From assembly GCA_006386115.1 (NCBI GenBank), contig VFIW01000179.1, positions 1 through 45,329 of the forward strand: a stretch of DNA of 45,329 nt. The letters are read 5' to 3'. Positions 18,295 through 32,639 of this stretch are shown piece by piece (the stretch's first letter is position 1; every line of letters begins with the position of its first letter). A program made the translations under genes and the position numbers. Source of the stretch: Globisporangium splendens (taxonomy: Eukaryota; Oomycota; Peronosporomycetes; Pythiales; Pythiaceae). Below the pieces are notes generated by a model that was not told the DNA's origin, did no database searches, and worked only from the letters and a program-made list of their open reading frames with translations.

Positions 18295-21200
18295 ATGAAG
18301 TTGACACGGAAAGGAATCTTTCCTGTGGTCCGAGAACGCATGACGCAGAGAGCAGCGATGCGCTGCGTGCACATGCACACGCTGCTAAGAGTACTGGCAG
18401 TGCTAGTGCTGCTTGTCAGTGCTAACGCATCAAACGCAGCATTGCGCCTCGTGACGGTGCGTGTGTCTGTCGTTGCTTTGCTTTGTCTCATGGTTGAACA
18501 TCACACTGATGTCGTGCAAAATGGATGGCCAGAGCAATGTGGTCGAAGTCGTTCCTGAAGACACGCTGCATTACGACATCAGCGCTATTGCGATTAAAGA
18601 CGTGCCCACAGGCAATGGCACACAGCAGCGAGTCCATGTGCTGGTAAGTTTTGTTTGTCTTGTGAGTTGGTGGTGTTGATTCGTTTTGGATGCTCATCCC
18701 ATTCTCTTGTTTTTATTTTGCTTACCAGGTGAGCTGCCAGTATGGACGAGTATCTTTCCTCGCAGTAGTATGACTCGCAGCCCATCCGTTCACATTGTAG
18801 CTGCTGCCAATGGATCCACCCAGTCTGGCGCATGCAGCGCGCTCCCAATGGTGCGAATAGAACTCATCGACAATGCTGTTGCCGACAACCGACGAATCAA
18901 GTGGCCATTGTCGGTGCGTTTTCGTTGGGCGTTGACATCCCCGATGGATTGTTTTTCAGCGCGATCAATGCAACCTTGAATGGCGTCACATGCCAATCAG
19001 TCGACATTCAGCAGAATGATCCCGTTGATACGATTGCGTCCAAAGTCAAGACCATGCCTCGCGTGCTGCCTGCAGACAGCCAAGCGCTATTCGCGCGCGA
19101 GGTTCAAGTAGTTCGCGTGCGTGCCGTGTTCCCAGCGCAACTTGCATACATCTCTGGGGCATTCACGCTCGCATTCCAAGGTGCCACGTCTTCCCAAATA
19201 CCAGTGACGCTCGCCAGCAGTGCTGCGATGCGTGTCAAAGTGCTCGAAGTGATCCCGGATCCACGAATTGAAGTCTCGCGCATCGAGTACCCGAGTGAGA
19301 ATGCATTTGAATGGCGAATCACGTTTGGCGCAAACGGAAAAGCTCCAGCGCTCATCCTGGCCACCTCAGCGTCCACTGCGACTGCCTCGTCCTCGTTCAC
19401 CATTGGCACGGCCATCGTACAAAGTGGACTGCAGGCGTCTGACGTGACCCTCACACTCTTGTATCCACCCATTTCCCTCCGTGTTCGCGACACAAAGCTC
19501 GCAGACAGTACCGCGCTTTCGTTTACCTTCCATTTCTGGGATGTAGCGCCGCAATTTCCACATCTGAAGCTCGTGACTTCGTCGCTCGTGTCAGTAACGA
19601 CCCAGGTTCCGCTGCATGTGAGCCTCAGTATGGTGGGCGGCGAGATCAACGAGAAGGACAATGTGTCCATTAGTCGCTCAGTCGGTCAATCCGGAAGGTT
19701 TCGTATTCACGTCCAAGGTCGTTCAACTGCATACGTGCCTGTCAACGCGGACACGACGAGCCTAGAAACAGCGATTCGCGAACTGAATATCGACGAGCTG
19801 AGCATCGCTGTTCAGAAGAAAGCTGGTACATCATCCAGTCGACTGACTAGTGAAGCATACGACTGGATCCTCGTGGCCTCGTATCCATCGCAGCTGACGA
19901 TCTCAGTCGACGATGACGAAATGCAGTCGCCTGGTCTCTCCGTAGACGTCACAAGAGTCAGCACTGGTGTGGAGACCATGGTCGGGTACGACAATCTCGC
20001 AGTTGTCATCTCGACTCAGGACCGCAAGACGCGGATCATGGACCAAAGTGTACGTGTTCGTGTCGAAACAGCCGACATCCGCTTGACCGTGCGGCTCCCA
20101 ATGTCCCATGTCACTGTCAAACGCAATGAGAGTCATGTGCTTGCCGATGGGATTGTCTTGGACGGGTTCAATGTTGAAGCTACCCTCGAGATTCAGTGCT
20201 CCGATCGAGGTCACGTATCGCTGGTATCGAAAACAAAGCGAGGCTTGCAATATGAAGCCACTGTCATGGCGCCAGCGAATATGAGCAAAGTGGCGCTGCG
20301 AGGAGCACTGTCGGAGCTCAATCGCGTCTTGGAGGAGTCTCACCTCATGTACTCAACGCGCGCTTCGTCCCAGAGGTCTGCGTACGGTGATGAGATCACG
20401 TTTTCACTCCGATCAGCGACTGCAACGGCGTCGCAAGTCATCCCAGTGACGGTGCTGGCGCCTCTTGATGCGCCCGTACTGCTACTGTCAACCACGCGGG
20501 TCTCTGTCCATGAAGCTCAGGAATTTGAGATTCGAGGACTGAAAGTGAATGACGGCTTGCAATCGGATGACCTCGACTATGACTTCATGCAAAACAGCAT
20601 ACAGCGGCGCGTTCGTGTTCACGTGCACGCTGGCGTTGGGTATGTCACTGCGTCGAGACATCGTGGTGAAAGTGGGTGGGCTGATGAAGCCGATCGTCCT
20701 AAAACTGGGGAACCGTCTGGACGCACGACGTGAACATTTCTGGGTCAATGGCTAGTGTCAACGCTGCGCTTGGACAATTACGCTACGTTGCCGTCGACTT
20801 GAGTCACAACACCACCAAGGATGAACTCACCTTTACGACTTTCGCAATGGAGGATGATGACGATGAGAGAGGCGAAGCAGATTCCACGCCATTTAAAACG
20901 TTCCGCATGCGTGTACAGCTGACCAAGCGCCCTGCGACGCTCCACCTCACGACCAATGATCGACTCTTGGGTACGTACCTCCGACATGCATTTAATAGTC
21001 TTGTCAGTTCATTTCTCTCATGAATGCTGATTTCTTTCTCTCTTTTGTCACTAGGTGACCGGGATCAGCTCGTTGCTTCTCAAGATGAAGCCGTGTCATT
21101 AAGCAACTTCAGTATCCAGATTCACGGGATCCCACGTAGTGATAATGACATAAAGGATGAGCTACGCCTGAACCTCTCTATTTCTGCCGGCCACGGCACG

Positions 21201-24200
21201 CTTGCGCTCCTAAACGTCAGCAACGAAACCACGCAATGGGAGGATCTGCGCACCACGTCGTGGGAATTCCGTGTAGCTACAACACTGAGTCACCTGAACC
21301 AGGTTTTCAAGGCGCTGGAGTACATCCCAAAGCGCAACTTCAATGGCCCGGATCAGCTCATGATTCGCGTCAAACAAGCAACCACGACTCCTGCGTCAAC
21401 ACAAATTATGATCGAAGAGACCACGACGATCGTGCTAGTGTTCGTGTATCCTATGCATCGCCTGCCCCGCTGGTCGTGGGCATCAAGTGGCTCGAACATC
21501 ACCACGCTCCACGTGTCGACAGCCAAGCGCTTCACGTTGCCAGCGTTCTCTCTCCACGAGTACGACCATGAAGACAAAGTAGATGACCTTGATCCTTCCT
21601 TGTCCGTGGCGAACTTTTTCGAAATCCAAATGGTGCTCCGAGCGACCGTGCGAGCCGCGACCGGGACTCTTGTCCACAATGCCGTACAAACCCACCAAGT
21701 GATCAACGCGGAAGGCGAGAAAGGCGGCAGTTTTGTGACGCTCGAAGGAAAAGTGACGAATTTGCGCGCCACGCTTCGTCAGATTCAGTACCAAGTCTCA
21801 ACATCACACCAGCCTCTTTCTCAAGCAAATGACACCGTGACGATCACGCTCGAAGACATTTCCCCTCGCCAGCACCAATTTCACAGCAACAAGCATTCAC
21901 GCGAAGTCGTCGCAGCTCTTCAGCTTGACATCGATTCGTCTTCCATGGCAGGACTCACGACGCGCAACATCTTGAGAAAGGACGAGATCACAACCAACGA
22001 GGACAAAGGCGTGTACGTCGGCGATTCCTTTGATTTCAGTGCCTTTGAGGATTACTCGAGCGACTTGAGCATTGAACTCTATGCGCTCCACGGTAGCGTG
22101 TACTTGTCAGCAGCGGCAGACACCAACTCCACTGCTTCGAGCGATACCGAGACGAAAACGTCAATCGAATCGCCGCTCAAAGTTGAAGCCACCGATGGGA
22201 ATAGCCTGCAACGCCTGTTGAGTCGGCTTTTCTACACTCCAAATGCCAACTTCCATGGTCTCGACTTCATTCTTTGCAGGTTTCACGGCAGCGAAAGTGA
22301 ACTCGCAGTGCGCATCCGTCCTGTGAATGACGAGCCAATACCCAAATTCATTGAAAATTTCACGAACCCGTGGTTCAGGCATCCAAAGTTGCTGCTGTCT
22401 GCGCTGGAAGTCAGCGATCCCGACGATGATGACATTTTCGAGGTGCGCATTGACACAACAAATGGATCTCTACGTTGGTATCGCACACCGGAGGAGCTCT
22501 TTGATGGGGTCACGATCAGCGGAGTTGATACCAGCAGACTGCAGCTTAAGACTACGCTGAAGCGACTCAATGCGCTTTTTGCTCAACCAAGGCTGAGATT
22601 TGTCCCGGACAATGATCTTGCACGAGGACCACCGCCAACATTGCATGACCAAGGCACATCATTGGTAGCCAGTGGCGCCGTCCGCATTTGCGTCCACGAT
22701 GGCGCAGCGACACCGTGCGAAGAGCTCGTCTTCCCCGTGCAGCCTTTCCACAGCATGCGTATCACTTCACCACCAAGAGCTCCAAAAGGGGAAACTCGGA
22801 AGCTTGCGAAGGGAAAGCCCCTTCAATTGTCGAATGTGCTGCACGTACATCGAGAGTATGGTGAACATGATACCGACGAGGAAGGCGATGCTGTGATGCT
22901 GCAGATCGATACGTCATCGGGGTATGTGGTGATCACCGACAGTGATGATGCCCAGGTGTGCGCTGACTCGTACGAGACCAGAAGTGAGCTGATACCTGAT
23001 GGTATCACCCGCACAGTCAGGGCATCAAGCGTCGAGTGCTTGCGTTCGGTTTTGTCTTCCGCCGTGTACGTCAGCAGCTCCTTGAATTCGGCAGAGTCCG
23101 TCCGCATGCTCTTTCAGCTTTTCGATTCTGACCTGGAGCTGCTCGCAACGGTGAGTCTACGCGTTGACCTCATCGAGAACATTCCAACCAGTCGCTTCGT
23201 GGTACACAAGAGTGCATCAGACGTCAATAATGGCACGTTAGCGGCGGCACTAGCTCACCCGCGTCTCGCGTCTTTCGCGGCTATCGAAATTGAACAAGTC
23301 ACGAGCAGTGACGCTGACGAAGATAATGACACAACCACTGCAAACCCACCGCCAGGCAGCCTCTTGGATTTGAATCTGACATGCGGGCAATGCTCCTTCT
23401 ACTACTCCAAGTACATCCCAGGCGTGTCGTACGAATTTGCTGCCCAGGCGGCGTCCATAGTTCGCTTTCTCGGACATCAAGACGGATTGGCTCAGGTGCT
23501 TCAGATGCTGGAAGTGGATCTACAGGCGACGTCTACAGTGCGTTCCCAGCAAGACGTCGTACAGCTCATGCTGTTGCCTTACGATGGCGATTTCGAAAAA
23601 GAGATGATGATGCCCTCTCGTTCTCGCCGCAGCCGTGCATGGAACAACACGCTGGTGGTCCCCATTGAGTTCACGGCGAAGAAAATTCTAGTGGAATGGA
23701 GAGTTCTCGACGCCCAGCTCGTGTACACGGATCTCGAAATCGACACTGCGGTCCCCATCCATGGTGTGGAGCTAAGAGGCAGAGGAAGTTTGCAAGACGA
23801 CGAACCCATGCAATTGACGATCCTGGTTGAGTGTGTACGCGGAACAAGCAGCCTCGGCTTCACAGTGGCCCTGCGGACGCAATATCAGCGCTGTGCGCCA
23901 TTTGAAACGCCCATCGCGATCCACACGACTCGAAAAGATGCGAATCGTGTGCTTGCAAGCATCCATATTACTCCAAATGCATCCGAGCAAGTGGACTTGC
24001 AGTATTCTGTCGAGGTAGAAGGCGAACACAGTGGGTCGACTCGAATTTCAGCGCCGTTATTAAGCGTCTACTTTCGACTGCGCGACGTGGATCCAGTGTT
24101 GGTGCTGGCACATCCTGACAGCGTGTGGCAGGGTGTTGAAGACGAAATGATCGTGCTGAGCGACAGGATCGTTCTTCGTAGGGGAGGTCATTGTCAAGCT

Positions 24201-27200
24201 CACGAAAATGGTGACAACGAACATGACAGCGACGTGTTTGTCGTCCAGCTCAACGTCGAGCACGGTACGCTTGCCATCCCGAGCCATGTTTGCTGTGTGG
24301 GCGTGCAAACGACGCATGGACAGCGTGGAGTCGCTGTGGTGGGCGCCATTGCCACACTGCAGCACGCCATCAACGCGTTAGAATACACAGGCGAGCTAAA
24401 CTTTGCAGGAAATGACACGCTTCACGCAGTCATGACGAAAAACAAAGACGACGGAGCAGCCACGGACACAACGTCAGCGCCTTCGTCAACTTTGGTCAGT
24501 GGTCCGGTTCATGTACCCGTCGTGGTTCAGCCACAGAATGATCCTCCTGTTATCCACTACGAAAGACCGTTGTCGGCACTGAGAAACTCAAAGTTCTCGT
24601 TGGAGAGCGTGAGAATCACCGATATCGAGTTGGTCACGGATGCTGGGCTTTCTTCCATGATGCGTATCAACGTTTCTTCGCAGACCGGTTCGTTTACCAT
24701 CGACACGATGGCACTGGATCGCGTTAACCAATTCGAAACAACCTCGTGGAACAAATCCACTGGTGAATTCTCACGAATTGTGTTCCAAGCATCGCTTTCC
24801 GATACCAACTTCCTGTTCCAAAAGACGTTGTTCAGTCCCAATGGAGAAGGTGCCTTGTCGTGTGTACCTGGCAGCAACGATCTCCAGATCATTGCGAACG
24901 ACCTGGGGCACGGTGTGATGACGTGGCCTGCACTAGAAACCTCGGTCGCCATCAGCGGATTCGGGTGCGCAAACGACCCTTCCGACTTGCAGCAGCTCAG
25001 CTTTCGTTGTCCAAGGAACACGCGTTCTACGACCCGATCGAGCGTCATATCGCTATCGCTGGACCTGCGATTCTCGGAGCCGAGGAAAGCACCGCGAGCC
25101 GCTCAACACCAAGCTCGCTACGAATCACCGGAAGATGCCAATTCGTGATCAACCTGGAAATTCAAAAGGTGACCATCATAGTGCCACACCTCCGTCAGCA
25201 GTGGCTTCTGAGCATCTGGACACCCGACGGTGGCACGGCTTCGCTTACCGGGACGTTCACACTGACACTTGATCTCTCATTTGCTGGGCTCGCGCCAACA
25301 CAGCGATCTGCAACGATCTACGCCGACGCAGTCGCGATGCAAACCCAGGAGGTTCTAGGGGAGATGAACAACGGACGAACTATCGCCGAGTCGATTGAGG
25401 CAAAGCTCCTGACGCTGTATGACGGTCTCGTGAGTCCACAGCTTAAATTCCACGTCGACAGAGTTGTGGCGCCTTCGATTGCGTCTTTTACGACGGAGCC
25501 TGCTGTGCAGTGGAAAATCTCAATTTTCCATTCTCCAGTCATGCTGCCGGCACCTGCAGTTTCGACTTTGGATCTCGTGAACGCAGGCTCGGGGGCGTCG
25601 ATCACGATGGATTCGTCGGTACTTGGAGTTCCGCTAGGCGGATCCTTCCGATTGCAGCTTGGCGACGAAGTCACTCGTGAAATTGCGTCCGATGCGAGCG
25701 ACATGGATGTGCAAGACGCCCTCGAGGCTCTTCATGACGTTGAGATCGCGCAGATCACGAAACCAGATGTGTACACGTGGATCGTCACGTTTTTCAGTCC
25801 GGGCGAGAACCTCCCGCTTCTTCGAGGCGACGCACAGAATCTCGTTCCAGGAATGCAAAAGTCAGACACGGCGGATGAGGTTGTACTGCGCAATGGCACG
25901 CGAATCCACGTCACACGCTTGTCTACGGGAAAAGGACAGGGAAACGTGTTCAATGTCATCGTTGGTGCCACGCGGGTGAACCCAGTGTATCGCGTCGTCA
26001 CGAGTGCAAATACCAGCATCACTGGAACATTTACACTCGGCTTTCAGGATCCGCAGAACGCCAATCCGCTCCAATTCCTCGCAACGACTCGTGCGATTTC
26101 GTCCAATGCAGTTGCGATGGCAGAGGATGAAGGAGTTTTACAGAGTTTTGGCGCCAGACTCGGTGACTCCATGCAAAATGCACTCATGCTGAGTCTGGAA
26201 GAGATACGACGACAGGTCTGACAATGGAGCGACGTTCTTGTGCGCGTCACTCGAGGGCTACCTGATGCGCGCGGAGGGTGCAATTGAGACATCACATTTG
26301 TGAATGCGCCACCAGATTTCCCACTATTTGTCGTGGTGGATTCGCAAAAGCTGGGTGGAACGAACGCAGCCGTGCGACTCACGCAAACTGCGGCCACAAA
26401 CCGGGTCACGGGTACGTTTCAGCTGCGCTATCGGTCACTCGTGACGGATCCGATTGCCGCTGACTCCTCTTCCGATCGTGTTGAAGCCGCACTGAATGCC
26501 ATCTTATCCCAGGGAGAATACACTTCGACATCAAGTCATCTTGGTCGTGTCATTGTACGGAAAGCCCGTGTGGATGGACCGACGAGAGCTGGATTCGGTT
26601 ATGCGGTGCTGTTCACAGCCGAAGTGTCTTCGCCCATGAAACTCAGTGGCGGCTCAAATCAGCTTTCTTTGATCGCTGATGCGAGTCAACTGCTCGGGAT
26701 TGGTGCATTCGCAAACGTCGAAGACGTGCACGTTCGGACATCCACGGGCTCATTCGAGCTGCTGACCATGAACAGTTTGGCGATGAGATGGTCTGGAAAC
26801 ATCGTCACGCATCTCCTTCCTGACGCGCTTGTCCTCGAAGGCCCTGCTCAGAGCTTAACACCAGCAATCACCTCACTTGTGTACCGCGTGCCTCAACACT
26901 GGGACGGCATCATCCAGTTTCGCTTTGACCTGGAGATCACCCCACCAACCCTGAATGCAAATGCCCGCGATACTGTCACGCCTGCAGCAACAGCGCGTGG
27001 AGAATATTTAAGCCATGTGATGACATCCGAAGTACACCTTGAACCGCAGCAAACGCCAAGCGCAAACATTGAACACTCGAGAAAGGCGGCGGTTGTAGAG
27101 GCGACTGGGGGTGTGCTCCTCCGTTTAAACGAGTTTGTGATCCACGCTCCAGAGGCATCACGTGCTGCGTGGTTCAATCTGACGCTTTCGTGCGAACTTG

Positions 27201-28219
27201 GCGAGCTGAGCGTGACGGGGAACCGATCTGAGTTGGCTCGTCCAACGAGATGTCAGTCAACGTGGATCAATGGCACACTCGCTCTCATCCACACGCAGCT
27301 GAACAGCACCGTGTACGTTGGTAGTCGCGAATCCTCCGAGTTTGATCGCTTTACGTTATCCTTGTTTTTCCAAGGTACGAAAGTGATTGAGAGCGTGTTC
27401 TTGGTGCGCGTGCAGCCTCCACCCGTGATCCCGCAAGTCCATATTGCCAATTCTGTGGAAGGGCTCTTTACGTCCACAAATTGGCAAGTCATGGACATGG
27501 AGATCACTCATGGCGACGTCGTTGATATTTCCGGAATATGGATTGACAACACTAACAGCGGATCGCTTTCGTCTTCGTCCGGAGATGAGATCACTTTGAA
27601 ATTGCGCTCCGAGTATGGCACATTGGTCTTCATGCACTCTCACGACTACGAACTAGTAGAAGCATCCTCACTGACCTCAACTTCACATCGTTACAGCGAA
27701 GATACTTCTGGAGGAGGTAGGCTATCGTTCACAGCATCTCTCGCTCTGCTTAACCAAGCGCTCGAACGGTTCCAGTATCGATGTGCAGCGAACTACCGAG
27801 AGCACGATACGATTCAGATCGATGCACGAAACGGCAACAAGGATCCGCCCTTTATCCACTCTCGCACGATTCGGCTTTGGATTCACCCCAAAGTGGTCGT
27901 CCCACGGGTCGTCCTTGGCTCTGCAACGTACTACACTGGATACGAAGACACAGGGTTCCAGTTTCCCGACCTGTCATTGGCGATTCCAGACGAATCCGCA
28001 ACAAAGGATAACGCAACAAGCACTTATGCAAGCTCTTCGAGTCACCACTACTACCAACTCTGGAGTACGGAGCTTCTCGTTCCCGAAAGGAAATTTCTGT
28101 ATCCACGAGCAGGCAACGAAGACTGGAGACATCGGTGGATCGCGGATTTCCCTGTTGGCGGCATTGCGTTCTTCTGCGAGTTCGGAATGTACTTTTACTT
28201 CCAAGGTACCGACAGCATC

Positions 28220-29690
28220 CACGGAAAAGAGCTCTGGGTCTCAGACGGATTGAAAGCAGGGACGCGAATACTGATGGACCTCGTGCCAGGTCCGAAGAGC
28301 TCCTCCCCTACGGATATGGCCGCAATGAATGGGAAAATGTACTTCGCGGCGTCTGGCTTGGACGTTTCGTGGCGCTCACACAAGGCGGCGACGACGATGC
28401 CTGCCCCAACGGCGCGAGAAACAGCTCGACGCGCCTGGACGTGCTCTACGTGGTGGCCAAAAGCAATGTGTGGGATCCCAGAGCCACGTACGACTGCCCT
28501 GCGGGGTACCGCTGGGCATCCACCGAAGAAGGCTCGCGATATTTCCCTGCAGTCGATCCAAAGTCACCAAGCAATCTTACTGAGCCGTACGTGTTCTGGA
28601 GCACTTGCCAGTGGTCGGGATACACTTTCGGCGGCGTGCAGCGCAAATACTTTCGTTTCACGGACTCGAGAGTGACTGGCGCAACGAAGCACGCTGGACG
28701 GCGAGATTCAGCGGCCGTCGAAGTCTCGTTTGCGACCACGGACTTTGCTGGCATTGTGTGCCTCAGGAACAACAGAAGTAACCTCGACGGATTAGGACGA
28801 GAGCTCTGGGCTACAGACGGCACCAAAGACAACGTCTTGCGTATCGCAGACATCTGGCAGGGCCATGGAAGCTCCAACCCGAAATATTTGACACTGTTCA
28901 AGTCTCAGAACCTGCTTTTCCAAGCAGAGACACGCGAGTTTGGCATCGAGCTATTCAAGACCGATGGAACTGCAGTGGGGACAGTTCTCGCGGAAGATAT
29001 CTGGCGCGGTCCACGCAGTTCGAACCCCGCTTTCTTCGCCGAGTGGACTGCAGGAGATGGCCGCATGTACTTTGCAGCGACGTCAGACAGCGGACGCGAA
29101 CTCTGGGCGACCGACGGGTTTTCGAGCTTCACGGTCGAGCGCACGAGGAAAACGCCTGGTGCGTTGTTCTCGGGGACCACAATGGTCCGCGATGTTTGCG
29201 CAGGAAGTGGCTCCTCGGATCCGCGCTTCTTGACGCCAACGCCGCTGGGCGTGTTTTTCGCAGCAGACGACTGCCTGAATGGCCGTGAACTGTGGGTCAC
29301 AGACGGCACCGCTGCAGGAACTCGTCTCGTGAATGATCTCAACCCAACAGCGGGAGAAGGATCCAACCCGTCCTTTCTCGCGTGGTTCTCCAGTAAGCTA
29401 TATTTCCAAGCACAAGCAGCGGCGGCCACAGGCTTTGAGCTCTACGTCAGCGACGGAACCGCATCGGGGACGCTTCTGCTCGCCGATTTGGTTCCGGGAC
29501 CACTCAGTTCGTCGCCCTCGTACCTCTCGAATTTGGTGGTACGCGACAGCCTCGGTGCTGTTGTCAGCGGCGCGTTGTACTCCAGTGCGTTAGACAACGA
29601 CGCTCATGGAAAACCAAACTTGTGGAAGTCGGACGGCATCAAAAGTGGCACCTTGCCCCTGCTGGATCCACTCTTTCTGCACCAGCGAAA
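28220..29690 (+). repeat. ELW..DGT array 1, seven units (probable beta-propeller)
   Basis: Units of about 48 residues carrying ELW-x-[ST]-DG-T-x-x-GT begin near 28229, 28801, 28948, 29098, 29287, 29437 and 29617. Each is followed by D[LI]..G..SS.P..[FL] and a [FY]F.A-type strand. Seven units suggest a closed seven-bladed propeller. Between units 1 and 2 lies a domain of about 130 residues containing NVWDP, YDCPAGYRW, TCQWSGYTFGG, YFRFTDSR, TKHAGRRDS and FAGIVC. A one-base shift near 28374 lies at its start. Confidence 0.7.
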
Positions 29691-32639
29691 GCTGCGTCTT
29701 GACGCGTCCACGAGCAGATCTGAAACCATTTTCACGTACAAGAATGCCATGTACTACCTCATGGAAGCATTGTCCCAAACAAGCAGCAGTGCCACTGAGG
29801 TAGCGACAAGTGCTTCACTTTCGTATCAGCTGCACGTTCGCGTAAACGTTGGACACATCAACAGCGTTCTAGAAAGTAGAAACGCGTCTCTCCTCGCTCC
29901 AGCGGCGTCTATCAATGTGACAGGGTCGGTCGCCGCACTCTCGCAAGTACTTTCTGGGCTGGCGTACTGCCCGCCACCAAACTGGAATTACGAGACTGGT
30001 GCGAGACGTGGGCATGTAGTGGAATGGCTCGATGACCTCGATTCGCTACATGTACGTACGTCCGCGCGCCGATCCGGTCGTGATCTCGATTCCGCAAAAC
30101 GTTCCCACCAGCGACCACGCCGACGAAAAACAGGGGAGCATTCACGGCGACGAAGACACATGGATCCAGGTGCATGACTTGAGCTTCGCGAGCGTCGACG
30201 ACATGGCGAAAATCACGCTCCAGATTAGTTTGAGCGCCACTAGCGGTTTGCTGGAGCTCTCTACGACATCTGGTGTCACATTTTTGGACGAGACACGCAA
30301 CAAACGCAAGCTTCTCACGTTCAAAGGCACCTTTGCAAACGTAAACAGGAGCGTGAGCGCGCTCCGGTACCTTCCCGATCCAAACTTCAATGGTGTCGAC
30401 CAAATCGTGATCGCTGCAGCAACGGTCGACGAGTACACGCGCGGAGAATCACAGGAGACAACCGCGACGATTCTCGTTCACATTGATGCAGTAAACGATC
30501 CACCAGTTTGGGACGTGAGCTCCGCAGACAACGTGATCGTCAAGCCAATGTCACCAACGTTGATTCGTGGCGTGCACTTTGAAGACGCCGATCTCACAGA
30601 CGCAGTATGTACGACAACTGAATCGTGCACCATGGATCTCGTGATCGAATTCTCGCACGGAAGACTCTCATTGCCTCGGCTGTTTGAAGAACTGGAGTCA
30701 AGTGTGCAGGTGATTCTTCAGAAACCAGGGTATATCGCCCTCGAGGGCACTCCTGACCACCTGAATTTCGTGTTGCACGACATGGTGTTTCAGCTCGAAG
30801 ATATCGAAGCCACACAGCAAGCGTTCCTCGATCTGAATGACATCGGACTCATGCTGACAGTCGACGATCGCGGCACCTTCGGCAAAGGCGGTCCTCGTGT
30901 GAGTGTCACCACTCTCTTCCTACACCTCGCAAGCGGATCTACGCGTGGGCTCTCCATCATCGCTCCAGCCGACAAAGTGCTTCTCATGGACGAAGACACA
31001 GCGTATGTCTTTCGTGATAAGATCCTCAAGATCCATGATTCAGACGTTGCCGCATCACCGACAGCGAGTCTCTTGGAGATGACAGTCAGCAGTCCACACG
31101 GCGCATTTTCGCTTCAGCCTGTGCCAGGCATTCAATATGTGCGAAATGACTTGGGTACACTGGTTTGCCGAGGATTCCTTGCGCAAATAAACGCTGCGCT
31201 CAACAGCAGTGCCTACATTCCGACGAGAGACTGGTACGGGTCGGAAAAAGTCACACTCTCTGTCGTCGATACGAGTCGACCATCGCTTCGGACTGCGTCA
31301 GCCGTTGTGTTTCTCGCTGTTGCGCCAGTGTGCGACGAACCATCGTGGCAATCAACCAGACCCCGTGCTTCCGAAGCATTTGCATCACTCCAAGAAGGCG
31401 AGAAACTGCTCATTAACAGTCTCTCGCTCGCGATTCCCGATGCCGATGCAGACAACCGTGAAGTCGCTGTTTCCATCGTCGTAAACCACGGTGGTGTCAT
31501 GCTGGCAACGTATCAAGTGTTGCTGCTCACTGAGACGCAATTCAACGCACCTGAACAACGGGTTCTGTCGCCTTTGACGCAAGAAAACGCCATCACAGAG
31601 TCGCGATTATTTTCCTCGAAACTGGAGTTCCGCGGTCGACTCCATGACGTGAACTCTGCTTTTGTCGGAATGATCTACGAGCCCGGCCTGCACTTCCATT
31701 CGGACGGGAACCTGGTCGAGGAAATTGTTCTGATGGCGACATCTGGATGCGGGAAACAAGAAGCTCCAAGCACGACATCGTTCATGGTTCGCCTCCGTGT
31801 CGAGGCAGTCAATGATCCGCCGCTTCTGCACTCCAAAGGTTTCACCATGGTGTCGTCCAGTCAAGATTCTTTCGAGCGTATCCTTGAGTGCCTGCCATCT
31901 GAGCAATTTCTGGAAGCGACTGAAGACGTTGACCTCCTTCTGGATCCCATGTTCGTGCAGGATCCGGGTCAAAACCCAAACAGTTCGTTTGAATCCGACC
32001 CGCAGATGATGGTCAACGTGTCGTGCGTCCACTGCAGCATTCGTCCCTCTATGTCTCTTTTGACACTTCGAGAAAATCACGGACTGTTCATCACCACCAC
32101 TCTCACAAACGCGACAACAACGACGGGGACACGCGAGGACATGTACCAAATACTCGTCCAGGGCTTCCAGTCGACGATCAATACGGTGTTCTTGAGCTCA
32201 CTGATCTTCAGAAGCGCTTTGAACTTTTATGGCACTGCGCTGGCCCTGATTCAGGTTTCAGATCTTGGGAATTTCGGGAAAGGCGGCGAGAAAACCACGA
32301 CCTACGCCCAAGCAATCGCGGTCAAGAAGGTCAATGACGGACCAGAAATCTATCTTCCTCCATACGGCATGCTGGAACCTCTCGTGCAGCTGGACGAGGA
32401 TAGCGTGGTGCTGCTTCGCGGTGCTCCCTCCTTTCAGGAACTATCGTCACCTGTCGGTTCCAAGTCAACTGGAACCACCACGAAGAAATGGAACTTGATG
32501 CTCGCTCAGCCGTTTGCTCCAGAGTCCTCCACACGCCTTCGCAGTCTTGCCGAATTTCCTGGATCCGAGTTTTCCGTCGCTTCGTACTTTGCACAACTGC
32601 AAAACAAGATTCTGTTTCGAGGACGAACGCCACAAACTG

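Noticed and set aside
26219..26287. In-frame TGA codons read as selenocysteine or recoded Trp
   Set aside because: No reason for selenocysteine in this repeat type, other genes here use TGA or TAA/TAG as stops, and the gene also has frameshifts; nonsense mutation is simpler.
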